Assembly (NCBI GenBank): GCA_964634675.1
Contig: CAZWLH010000016.1
Coordinates: forward strand, 1-24,122
DNA length: 24,122 nt
From: UMGS172 sp964634675
GTDB taxonomy: Bacteria > Bacillota > Clostridia > Oscillospirales > Acutalibacteraceae
Direction of reading: 5' to 3'
The notes below the pieces were generated by a model. That model did not search any database. It had not been told where the DNA came from and saw nothing but the letters and a program-made list of their open reading frames with translations. The position numbers and the translations under genes were made by a program. Positions 1-7,095 of this stretch are shown here, piece after piece (the stretch's first letter is position 1; each line of letters starts with the position of its first letter).

Positions 1-1849
1 TAACCCACATAATCTTAGCGGCATCCATTGCGGAACCGCCGCCGAGAGCGATAATGGTATCGGGAGCGAAAGCGGTCATCTGAGCGGCACCCTCTTTGGC
101 ACAGGCAAGTGTCGGGTCGGGAGCAACGTTGAAGAAGGTAGTATGAACGATACCCATTTCGTCGAGCTTATCGGTGATAGCCTTAGTGTAGCCGTTCTGA
201 TAGAGGAAGCTGTCGGTAACGATGAAGGCTCTCTTCTTGCCCATAACGTTCTTAAGCTCATCGAGAGCAACAGGCAGACAGCCCTTCTTGATGTAAACCT
301 TCTCGGGGGCTCTGAACCACAACATATTTTCCCTTCTTTCGGCAACTGTTTTAATATTGATAAGGTGCTTAACACCGACGTTTTCGGAAACCGAGTTGCC
401 GCCCCAAGAACCGCAACCGAGGGTGAGCGATGGAGCAAGCTTGAAGTTGTAAAGGTCACCGATACCGCCGTGAGACGAAGGAGTATTAACAAGGATACGG
501 CAGGTCTTCATACGTGCGGCAAACTCGGAGAGCTTGTCCTGTTCGGTAACTTCGTTGATATAGAGCGAAGAGGTATGTCCGTAACCGCCGTCGGCAACAA
601 GCTGCTCGGCCTTGGAAAGTGCATCCTCAAAGCTCTTTGCCTTGTACATAGCAAGAACGGGAGAAAGCTTTTCGTGAGCAAACTCTTCGGAAAGCTCAAC
701 ACTCTCAACCTCACCGATGAGGATCTTGGTGTTTTCGGGAACAGTAACACCCGAAAACTCGGCAATCTTAGCGGCTCTCTGTCCGACGATCTTTGCGTTG
801 AGAGCACCGTTGATGATGATGGTCTTTCTGACCTTCTCGGTCTCTTCGGGATTGAGGAAGTAGCATCCGCGGTTGGCGAACTCTTCCTTAACCGCATCAT
901 AGATGCTTTCGAGAACGATGACCGACTGCTCGGAAGCGCAGATCATACCGTTATCGAAGGTCTTTGAATGGATAATGATGATGGTCTTTCTGACCTTCTC
1001 GGTCTCTTCGGGATTGAGGAAGTAGCATCCGCGGTTGGCGAACTCTTCCTTAACCGCATCATAGATGCTTTCGAGAACGATGACCGACTGCTCGGAAGCG
1101 CAGATCATACCGTTATCGAAGGTCTTTGAATGGATAATGGAGTTAACTGCCAAAAGAAGGTCGGCAGACTCGTCGATAATAGCGGGAGTGTTACCTGCAC
1201 CGACACCGAGAGCCGGCTTACCGCTCGAATAAGCGGCCTTGACCATTCCGGGACCACCGGTAGCAAGAATAATATCGGCCTCTTTCATAACAAGGTTGGT
1301 GAGGTCAAGCGACGGAACGTCGATCCAATCGATCAAGCCCTCGGGAGCACCTGCTTCAACAGCGGCCTCAAGAACGAGCTTTGCAGCGGCAATGGTGCTG
1401 AGCTTTGCTCTCGGGTGGGGAGAAATGATGATGGCATTTCTGGTCTTAAGAGCAATAAGACACTTGAAGATAGCGGTAGAGGTCGGGTTGGTGGTGGGAA
1501 TAACGGCGGCGATAACACCGATCGGCTCGGCGATCTTCTTGATGCCGTATGCCTTGTCTTCCTCGATAACACCGCAGGTCTTGGTGTCCTTGTATGCATT
1601 GTAGATATATTCGGCGGCATAGTGGTTCTTGATAACCTTATCCTCAACAACGCCCATACCAGTCTCCTCTACTGCCATTTTGGCAAGAGAGATACGTGCC
1701 TTATCGGCGGCGGAAGCGGCGGCAAGGAAAATCTTGTCGACCTGTTCCTGAGTGTAGGTAGCAAACACCTTCTGTGCTGCTCTTACACGCTGAAAAGCTT
1801 CTTCAAGCTTCTCAACATTGTCAATGATCTCGTAATTTTTTGTACTCAT
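1..1849 (-). CDS. adhE: Bifunctional aldehyde-alcohol dehydrogenase AdhE (3' end cut by window edge)
   Basis: AdhE reduces acetyl-CoA to acetaldehyde and then to ethanol with NADH in fermenting cells. The window holds 616 codons: the whole CoA-acylating aldehyde dehydrogenase half, the linker, and the start of the iron alcohol dehydrogenase half, ending at GGGSAMDAAKIMWV. Other recognisable blocks are TQEQVDKIF near the start, PTTNPTSTAIFK, ISPHPRAK, LATGGPGMVKAAYSSGKPA, FAHEKLSPVLAMY and GCGSWGGNS. The ATG at 1849 follows an AGGAG box. Residues of the block HSKTFDNGMICASEQ occur twice because a 162-bp segment (813-974 and 975-1136) is tandemly duplicated in frame, giving two candidate catalytic cysteines, Cys250 and Cys304. 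E. coli AdhE has one, at about residue 246. Identity of the family is near certain; activity of this aldehyde dehydrogenase half is doubtful. Confidence 0.97.
   Translation of the reverse strand, partial: MSTKNYEIIDNVEKLEEAFQRVRAAQKVFATYTQEQVDKIFLAAASAADKARISLAKMAVEETGMGVVEDKVIKNHYAAEYIYNAYKDTKTCGVIEEDKAYGIKKIAEPIGVIAAVIPTTNPTSTAIFKCLIALKTRNAIIISPHPRAKLSTIAAAKLVLEAAVEAGAPEGLIDWIDVPSLDLTNLVMKEADIILATGGPGMVKAAYSSGKPALGVGAGNTPAIIDESADLLLAVNSIIHSKTFDNGMICASEQSVIVLESIYDAVKEEFANRGCYFLNPEETEKVRKTIIIIHSKTFDNGMICASEQSVIVLESIYDAVKEEFANRGCYFLNPEETEKVRKTIIINGALNAKIVGQRAAKIAEFSGVTVPENTKILIGEVESVELSEEFAHEKLSPVLAMYKAKSFEDALSKAEQLVADGGYGHTSSLYINEVTEQDKLSEFAARMKTCRILVNTPSSHGGIGDLYNFKLAPSLTLGCGSWGGNSVSENVGVKHLINIKTVAERRENMLWFRAPEKVYIKKGCLPVALDELKNVMGKKRAFIVTDSFLYQNGYTKAITDKLDEMGIVHTTFFNVAPDPTLACAKEGAAQMTAFAPDTIIALGGGSAMDAAKIMWV
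813..1139. repeat. Perfect 162-bp tandem duplication inside adhE
   Basis: Bases 813-977 are identical to 975-1139, a period of 162 bp (54 codons), so the frame is kept. The copies share a 3-base ATG at their junction, which fits slippage or microhomology-mediated tandem duplication. No mismatch between the copies was found by eye, so the event is recent or is an assembly artefact. The duplicated peptide runs from the region just before the active-site cysteine to the segment ending EKVRKTIII. Confidence 0.95.
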
Positions 1850-1884
1850 TAGCTTTACTCCTTTATTTTTGTGGGTTACCATTC

Positions 1885-1902
1885 ATGTTAATATTTTAAC
1901 AA
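1885..1902 (-). promoter_or_regulatory. Rex-like operator on the adhE promoter
   Basis: Read on the minus strand this is TTGTTAA-AATA-TTAACAT. The clostridial Rex consensus is TTGTTAA-N4-TTAACAA, so 13 of 14 specified bases match. It covers the -10 box and start region of the adhE promoter. Rex is the NADH/NAD+-sensing repressor, and adhE is one of its best known targets in Clostridia, so the site predicts derepression when NADH accumulates. No rex gene is in the window. Confidence 0.8.
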
Positions 1903-1921
1903 ACTTCTTTTGATTTGTAAA
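1893..1921 (-). promoter_or_regulatory. adhE promoter (sigma-A type)
   Basis: On the minus strand: -35 TTTACA at 1916-1921, a 17-bp spacer, and -10 TAAAAT at 1893-1898. Each box is one base from consensus. The predicted start is near 1886, giving a leader of about 37 nt before the ATG at 1849. Confidence 0.75.
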
Positions 1922-2002
1922 TAGCTAAATAAATATCACGATATATACTTTTTGATATATCCTTTGCGTTAACCATATCACAAAATATATAGTATAAACA
2001 AC

Positions 2003-2042
2003 AAACCGCAAACAAAGTGTCAAAGAACTCTGCCTGCGGTTT
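2003..2042 (-). terminator. Possible weak terminator or stem-loop after the 2076 gene
   Basis: An 8-bp stem AAACCGCA/TGCGGTTT (2035-2042 with 2003-2010) encloses a 24-nt loop about 33 nt after the stop of the GH16 gene. It is followed by a T-rich but interrupted stretch. The long loop and poor U-tract make it a weak candidate. Confidence 0.35.
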
Positions 2043-2075
2043 TAAATCAAAGTATTAAGCTAAACCCGACAGAAA

Positions 2076-3305
2076 TTAAAAGTTGATATCCATTCTGCTC
2101 CAACCGTCGTCAAGCTGATAAATATGGATATAGTCGGTAACATAATCGCTCTTGGAATGCTCCCAATGCTCAGGTGTCGAGGTATCCTTAGGACCGCGGC
2201 CGACTCCCGGAGAAGCGGCGACAATTACTCTGCAGGCAACGGTGGTAAAGCACATCTTGAAGTCCTCGAAGCCGGGCTCGTCAAGATTCATATCGCAATA
2301 GATCTTACCGTCGCAGGTAAACGCCATATAGTCCTCTCTCCAAAGAAGACCGAAGGTGTGGAACTCGGTGTTGAGGTTATGAGTTTCCTCATCGGCCTCG
2401 GGCAAGCGGCACTTCTTCTCTCTCGGCTTGAGGCCGTCGAAGGAGCGGTGCTTCCAGCCGAACTCCTCCGTTCCCTTTTCAGAGGGCCAGGTATGAAGAT
2501 TGGCGTTGGTAACATTCGGGTTTCCGAAATTTTCGTTAAGGTCGACCTCGGGGCTGATATAGCCGTTTGACTCGGCACAGGCAAGCCACAGAGTGTTCCA
2601 GGAGCTCGGGTTATCGGGAGTGATAACACTGTGCTCCAAATATCCGCCCATATATTTCATATGGTTGTTGGTACGCAGGGTTCCGCCGTAGTATGCCTTA
2701 TCATCGTAATACTGAAGCTGATAGAGCTTACCGTCCTTAACAACGTTGGCCTCGGGAACGCGGAGAGCGCGCTTACCGTTCTGACCCGACATACCGTCGG
2801 CACCTGCACCGTAATGCTCCTCGGTTATAAGATCCCACTTGGTCGTGTCGACCGAGTCACCGTCGAAGTCGTCGCCCCACTTGTGTACATAGTAGGTCTT
2901 GGCATCATAGCCTGCAACGGTCTCAGCATAGCTGCCCTTCTTCGAATCGGCATCGGTAATATCCCCTGCCTCGAGCATCTTGCAGAACTCGGTGACCGCC
3001 ATTGCGGTAGCATGGGGGCTTCCGCCGTTGAGGAATACCGTCTTTCCCGAAACGGTAATGCGGTATTCGTCGTGGTCGGCAATTTCCTCAACACCCTCAC
3101 GGTTGTTGTTGCCGACGGCGATCTCATACTCGCCGGGTGCCTCATACATATCTTCAAGGATCTGCAGGTCGGCGCCGAAAGCCTTCATTTTTTCACAAAG
3201 CTTTTCCATCTCGACCTGAGTGAGATACGATGAGTTGTAGTGCGGTCTTACAATATTGAAGCACTTAAGCTCCGCACCGTTGATAGAACGTGTGTTTGTA
3301 CTCAT
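2076..3305 (-). CDS. GH16-type glycan hydrolase paralogue without signal peptide
   Basis: This 409-aa protein has one alpha/beta domain (about residues 10-130) with an EIAVGNNNR...DEYRITV...FLNGGSPHATAMAV pattern, like the non-catalytic GH20b/GH67N-type domains. A GH16 jelly-roll domain (about 145-409) follows. The GH16 catalytic signature ExDxxE is intact as EVDLNE (Glu253, Asp255, Glu258), so it may cleave beta-1,3/1,4-glucan-like polymers. Compared with its two upstream paralogues it lacks the lipoprotein signal and the first alpha/beta repeat. The ATG at 3305 is preferred over the GTG at 3314 because AGGTGAT lies just upstream of it and overlaps the GTG. It sits 61 bp after the 3367-5136 gene and is probably co-transcribed. 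Cytoplasmic location, or loss of export, is inferred from the missing signal. Confidence 0.8.
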   Translation of the reverse strand: MSTNTRSINGAELKCFNIVRPHYNSSYLTQVEMEKLCEKMKAFGADLQILEDMYEAPGEYEIAVGNNNREGVEEIADHDEYRITVSGKTVFLNGGSPHATAMAVTEFCKMLEAGDITDADSKKGSYAETVAGYDAKTYYVHKWGDDFDGDSVDTTKWDLITEEHYGAGADGMSGQNGKRALRVPEANVVKDGKLYQLQYYDDKAYYGGTLRTNNHMKYMGGYLEHSVITPDNPSSWNTLWLACAESNGYISPEVDLNENFGNPNVTNANLHTWPSEKGTEEFGWKHRSFDGLKPREKKCRLPEADEETHNLNTEFHTFGLLWREDYMAFTCDGKIYCDMNLDEPGFEDFKMCFTTVACRVIVAASPGVGRGPKDTSTPEHWEHSKSDYVTDYIHIYQLDDGWSRMDINF

Positions 3306-3323
3306 AATTATCACCTTTTTAAA

Positions 3324-3355
3324 ATGCCTCGGACCCCAAAAATGACCCGAGGCAT
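3324..3355. terminator. Intercistronic hairpin between GH16 genes
   Basis: A perfect 9-bp stem ATGCCTCGG/CCGAGGCAT (3324-3332 with 3347-3355) has a 14-nt loop. On the minus strand only three or four T follow before an A run, so it may be a leaky terminator or an mRNA-stabilising hairpin between the 3367 and 2076 genes. Confidence 0.55.
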
Positions 3356-3366
3356 ATTTTTAAGCT

Positions 3367-5136
3367 TTACCAGTCGATATCCATCGTGCTCCAACCGTCG
3401 TTGAGCTGATAGATGTGTACGTAATCGGAAACATAGTTGCTCTTTGCGCTTTCCCACTGATCGGGGGTAACAGAGCTTGCCTGTCCGGTGGTTCCCGGAG
3501 AAGCGGCGATGATGACCTTGCAGGCTGCCTCAACGGTGAATGCCATCTTAAAGTCCTCATATCCTTTCTGGTTCAAATCAAGATCAACATAGATCTGACC
3601 GTCACCGGTGAAGGCGATGTAATCCTGTGTCCAAAGGAAGCCGAAGGTGTGGAACTCGGTATTGAGGTTGTGAGTTGCACGGTCGGCCTCGGGAAGGTTG
3701 AATCTCTTTTCGTTCGGCTTGAGCGAATCAAACGATCTGTGCTCCCAACCGTACTCGTTACCGGCAGCAGGCCAAGTATGTGCATTAAAGTTGGTGACAC
3801 CGGCGTTACCGAAGTTTTCGTTAAGGTCGACCTCGGGTACTATAACACCGTTAGACTGAGCACTGCCCAACCACAAGGTGTTCCAGGAAACAGCCAAGTC
3901 GGGTGTGATAACACTGTGCTCCAAATATCCGCCCATAAATCTCATATGGTTGTTACTGCGGATGGTACCGCCGTAATACTTACCGGCGGCCTCATCAAAA
4001 TACTGAAGCTGAATAAGCTTGCCGTTTTCAACATAGGTACAAGCATCGATACGCCAAGACTCGGTGCCGTCGCCCAACGAGCTGTAATGCTTCTCGCTGA
4101 CGATGTTGTCCCACTTTGTGGTATCGATCTCGGTACCGTCGAAGTCGTCGCCCCACTTATGTACATAATACTGAGTGTCGTCATAGGTTGCGACAGTCTG
4201 AGCATAGCTTCCGACCATCGAGTCGGCATCGGTAACGTCCTTGCTGAACAAAAGCTTATAGAACTCGGTAACGGCAACTGCGGTAGCATGGGGGCTTCCG
4301 CCGTTGAGATATACCTTATGTCCCTTAACGGTAATACGGTATTCGTCGTGGTCGGTTATTTGTTCAACGCCTGCACGGTTGGTATTGCCGACAATGATCT
4401 CATAAAGACCCTCGCTGACATACATATCCTCAACGATGTCAATATTATACTTACCTGCGGTGAGAGCATTGTCAACTATCTTCTCCATCTCGACCTGAGT
4501 GAGGTAAGAGGAGTTATAGTGAGGTCTTACAATGTTGAACTTACCGAGCTGAGCGCCGTTGATAGTGTAGTTAACGCTTGTATCGGCGGTTTTGTTGATA
4601 TAGTGGATACCGCCCTTAACGCCGTCCTTAGAAAGGAAGTTGGCGATGAAATAGTCAACGCCTGCGGACAAGGCACCGTCGGAAATAGCGTTGATGACGA
4701 TCTTCTTGCCGATAGTGCAGATGATATAGTCATCGCTTCTTGCGGTACCGACCTCTAAGAGGTAGTTGTAAGCCTGAGTAGACTCGGCACGGTTGGTGGC
4801 ACCGACAAGAACCTCGTAAGCATCGGCGCCGTCACTTGCGGTCTCAAGTGTGTTCTTAACATTGGTTCCGAGAGTGTCCTTCATAGACTTGAACAACTTT
4901 GCGGCCGCAGTGGTAGTGCTTGCATCGTCGGGACGGACGATAACATACACCGAGCTGCCGTCGGTATCAATGTAAGTGACATCGGCAGTCGAGAACTTGA
5001 CCGACGAAGTGTCAAACTCGGATGCACCGACCGAAGATGTACCCGAAGAGTTTTTATCGGAGTCATCCTTGCCGCAACCGGTAAACATTCCGGCAACAAG
5101 AACGAGCACCAACAACAGTAATGCTGTTTTTTTCAT
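3367..5136 (-). CDS. Lipoprotein with two GH20b-like repeats and a GH16 domain
   Basis: This is a 589-aa predicted surface lipoprotein. The signal MKKTALLLLVLVLVAG is followed by a lipobox-like FTGC and a Ser/Asp-rich linker. Two related alpha/beta units follow, each with an E-V/I-VGxTNR motif and a DDY/DEY-I-I-T pattern (about residues 55-165 and 180-305), resembling GH20b/GH67N-type domains. The GH16 domain (about 320-589) begins near YYVHKWGDDFDG and carries EVDLNE (Glu435, Asp437, Glu440), matching catalytic ExDxxE. A role in degrading beta-glucan or a related polysaccharide at the cell surface is inferred. ATG 5136 has GGAGG seven nt upstream and a strong promoter. Bases 3965-4968 are identical to 5921-6924 of the neighbouring paralogue. 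Confidence 0.85.
   Translation of the reverse strand: MKKTALLLLVLVLVAGMFTGCGKDDSDKNSSGTSSVGASEFDTSSVKFSTADVTYIDTDGSSVYVIVRPDDASTTTAAAKLFKSMKDTLGTNVKNTLETASDGADAYEVLVGATNRAESTQAYNYLLEVGTARSDDYIICTIGKKIVINAISDGALSAGVDYFIANFLSKDGVKGGIHYINKTADTSVNYTINGAQLGKFNIVRPHYNSSYLTQVEMEKIVDNALTAGKYNIDIVEDMYVSEGLYEIIVGNTNRAGVEQITDHDEYRITVKGHKVYLNGGSPHATAVAVTEFYKLLFSKDVTDADSMVGSYAQTVATYDDTQYYVHKWGDDFDGTEIDTTKWDNIVSEKHYSSLGDGTESWRIDACTYVENGKLIQLQYFDEAAGKYYGGTIRSNNHMRFMGGYLEHSVITPDLAVSWNTLWLGSAQSNGVIVPEVDLNENFGNAGVTNFNAHTWPAAGNEYGWEHRSFDSLKPNEKRFNLPEADRATHNLNTEFHTFGFLWTQDYIAFTGDGQIYVDLDLNQKGYEDFKMAFTVEAACKVIIAASPGTTGQASSVTPDQWESAKSNYVSDYVHIYQLNDGWSTMDIDW
3965..4968. repeat. 1004-bp identical tract, copy 1
   Basis: This stretch is base-for-base identical, by eye, to 5921-6924 (offset 1956, no indels). 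It covers most of the two alpha/beta repeats and the first part of the GH16 domain. Sequence on both sides is clearly diverged between the genes. Confidence 0.93.
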
Positions 5137-5167
5137 AAAATACCTCCAAATATTTTAGTATAAGTGA

Positions 5168-5196
5168 ATATTAACACACAAAATGTACAAAGTCAA
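5168..5196 (-). promoter_or_regulatory. Promoter of the 3367-5136 lipoprotein gene
   Basis: On the minus strand: -35 TTGACT at 5191-5196, a 17-bp spacer, and -10 TAATAT at 5168-5173. Both are one base from sigma-A consensus. The predicted start is near 5160, about 25 nt before the ATG. The gene therefore has its own promoter and need not rely on read-through from the 5320-7059 paralogue. Confidence 0.8.
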
Positions 5197-5248
5197 TATC
5201 ATAATTAAAACTAATTATATCAATTTTTGATAAATCAGTTTCGGAAAT

Positions 5249-5263
5249 GTTAAATTATTTAAC
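5249..5263. promoter_or_regulatory. 15-bp palindrome upstream of the lipoprotein promoter
   Basis: GTTAAAT-T-ATTTAAC is a perfect inverted repeat about 55 bp upstream of the -35 box. It could be an operator, but it is AT-rich and no matching regulator is present. Its GTTAA/TTAAC halves are 5 bp apart, not the 4 bp of a Rex site. The rest of the gap 5264-5319 shows nothing recognisable. Confidence 0.25.
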
Positions 5264-5319
5264 TTTTTCGCTAATTTCTTGTGTTTTTCGGTACTAAAAG
5301 ATATTCGGAGGTTAAATAA

Positions 5320-7059
5320 TCAGTAATCGCAGGTAACGTGGCTCCAGCCGTCGTTAAGCTGATAGATGTGCACATAGTCAGAAACATAGTCGCTCTTCGA
5401 GCGCTCCCACTGATCGGGTGAAACCGAGCTTGCCTCACCTGTTGTGCCCGGCGAAGCGGCGATTATCAGCTTGCAATCGACCGTTGTGAACGCCATTTTG
5501 AAATCTTCATATCCCTCTGCGCCGATCTCAAGGTCAACGTATATTTGACCGTCACCGGTAAAGGCTATATAGTCCTGTGTCCAAAGGAAGCCGTAGGTAT
5601 GGAATTCTGTGTTGAGGTTGTGAGTATCTCGGTCGGCTTCGGGAAGCATATACTTCTTTTCGTTCGGCTTGAGCGAATCAAACGATCTGTGCTCCCAACC
5701 GAATTCGTTGCCGTCTTTGGGCCAGGTGTGGATATTGAAGTTGGTTATACCGGCACTTCCGAAGTTTTCGTTGAGGTCGACCTCGGGACCGACCAAGCCG
5801 TAATCGGTATCGTCCGCCCAAGTGAACCAAAGCGTATTCCACGAAACGGGAAGGTCGGGAGTGATAACACTGTGCTCAAGATATCCGCCGAGGAATTTCA
5901 TATGCTTGTTTGTGCGGATAGTACCGCCGTAATACTTACCGGCGGCCTCATCAAAATACTGAAGCTGAATAAGCTTGCCGTTTTCAACATAGGTACAAGC
6001 ATCGATACGCCAAGACTCGGTGCCGTCGCCCAACGAGCTGTAATGCTTCTCGCTGACGATGTTGTCCCACTTTGTGGTATCGATCTCGGTACCGTCGAAG
6101 TCGTCGCCCCACTTATGTACATAATACTGAGTGTCGTCATAGGTTGCGACAGTCTGAGCATAGCTTCCGACCATCGAGTCGGCATCGGTAACGTCCTTGC
6201 TGAACAAAAGCTTATAGAACTCGGTAACGGCAACTGCGGTAGCATGGGGGCTTCCGCCGTTGAGATATACCTTATGTCCCTTAACGGTAATACGGTATTC
6301 GTCGTGGTCGGTTATTTGTTCAACGCCTGCACGGTTGGTATTGCCGACAATGATCTCATAAAGACCCTCGCTGACATACATATCCTCAACGATGTCAATA
6401 TTATACTTACCTGCGGTGAGAGCATTGTCAACTATCTTCTCCATCTCGACCTGAGTGAGGTAAGAGGAGTTATAGTGAGGTCTTACAATGTTGAACTTAC
6501 CGAGCTGAGCGCCGTTGATAGTGTAGTTAACGCTTGTATCGGCGGTTTTGTTGATATAGTGGATACCGCCCTTAACGCCGTCCTTAGAAAGGAAGTTGGC
6601 GATGAAATAGTCAACGCCTGCGGACAAGGCACCGTCGGAAATAGCGTTGATGACGATCTTCTTGCCGATAGTGCAGATGATATAGTCATCGCTTCTTGCG
6701 GTACCGACCTCTAAGAGGTAGTTGTAAGCCTGAGTAGACTCGGCACGGTTGGTGGCACCGACAAGAACCTCGTAAGCATCGGCGCCGTCACTTGCGGTCT
6801 CAAGTGTGTTCTTAACATTGGTTCCGAGAGTGTCCTTCATAGACTTGAACAACTTTGCGGCCGCAGTGGTAGTGCTTGCATCGTCGGGACGGACGATAAC
6901 ATACACCGAGCTGCCGTCGGTATCGAGAAAATCAACGTCATCATTCGAAAAGGTAAGTGATGAATCGCCGGTTTCAGGACTTGATGCCGCAGCTCGGTCA
7001 TCGAAAGGCTTGCAGCCGCAAAAAAGCAATGCCAATTGAACTGTTATCAAAACAAACAA
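5320..7059 (-). CDS. Second GH16 lipoprotein paralogue with weak 5' end
   Basis: At 579 aa it has the same architecture as the 3367-5136 protein: a short lipoprotein-like signal ending FCGC, an acidic linker, two GH20b-like repeats, then a GH16 domain with EVDLNE (Glu426, Asp428, Glu431). Residues from about DTDGSSVYV to YYGGTIR are encoded by the 1004-bp tract identical to the neighbour. The C-terminal two thirds of GH16 is diverged, including the loop before EVDLNE, so substrate preference may differ. The start is uncertain: the most upstream in-frame option is TTG at 7059, there is no visible Shine-Dalgarno, and the signal peptide lacks its usual positively charged residues. No good minus-strand promoter was found, and the promoter of the divergent cyclase gene overlaps this start. 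Confidence 0.75.
   Translation of the reverse strand: MFVLITVQLALLFCGCKPFDDRAAASSPETGDSSLTFSNDDVDFLDTDGSSVYVIVRPDDASTTTAAAKLFKSMKDTLGTNVKNTLETASDGADAYEVLVGATNRAESTQAYNYLLEVGTARSDDYIICTIGKKIVINAISDGALSAGVDYFIANFLSKDGVKGGIHYINKTADTSVNYTINGAQLGKFNIVRPHYNSSYLTQVEMEKIVDNALTAGKYNIDIVEDMYVSEGLYEIIVGNTNRAGVEQITDHDEYRITVKGHKVYLNGGSPHATAVAVTEFYKLLFSKDVTDADSMVGSYAQTVATYDDTQYYVHKWGDDFDGTEIDTTKWDNIVSEKHYSSLGDGTESWRIDACTYVENGKLIQLQYFDEAAGKYYGGTIRTNKHMKFLGGYLEHSVITPDLPVSWNTLWFTWADDTDYGLVGPEVDLNENFGSAGITNFNIHTWPKDGNEFGWEHRSFDSLKPNEKKYMLPEADRDTHNLNTEFHTYGFLWTQDYIAFTGDGQIYVDLEIGAEGYEDFKMAFTTVDCKLIIAASPGTTGEASSVSPDQWERSKSDYVSDYVHIYQLNDGWSHVTCDY
5921..6924. repeat. 1004-bp identical tract, copy 2
   Basis: This is the partner of 3965-4968. 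The first mismatches at both ends are sharp: one base (5920 versus 3964) on the GH16 side, and immediate loss of similarity beyond 6924 versus 4968 on the N-terminal side. Confidence 0.93.
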
Positions 7060-7072
7060 GTCGTGATATAAT
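7044..7072 (+). promoter_or_regulatory. Promoter of the 7096 GGDEF gene
   Basis: -35 TTATCA (4 of 6 matches) at 7044-7049, a 17-bp spacer, and a perfect -10 TATAAT at 7067-7072. The predicted start is near 7079, leaving a short leader with GAGGA before the GTG at 7096. It overlaps the likely 5' end of the divergent GH16 gene. Confidence 0.65.
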
Positions 7073-7095
7073 ATTTATAAAATGAGGACTTTAAC

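Noticed and set aside
143..1852. Long plus-strand open frames opposite adhE.
   Set aside because: They are antisense shadows of adhE, have no ribosome binding sites, and their peptides match no family.
1940..1975. AACGCAAAGG upstream of adhE, resembling the second conserved block of a c-di-GMP riboswitch.
   Set aside because: No GGCAAACC block or GAAA hairpin precedes it, and the Rex site explains the control region better.
5249..5263. Palindrome with GTTAA and TTAAC halves as a second Rex site.
   Set aside because: The halves are 5 bp apart rather than 4, and it lies well upstream of the promoter; kept only as an unassigned palindrome.
3415..6714. Plus-strand open frames of 447 and 389 codons opposite the GH16 genes.
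   Set aside because: They are mirror frames caused by codon bias of the minus-strand genes; the shared segment simply reflects the identical tract.
3965..6924. Insertion sequence or mobile element as the cause of the repeated 1-kb tract.
   Set aside because: No transposase, terminal inverted repeats or target duplications are present, and the tract is wholly inside homologous coding sequence in the same frame.
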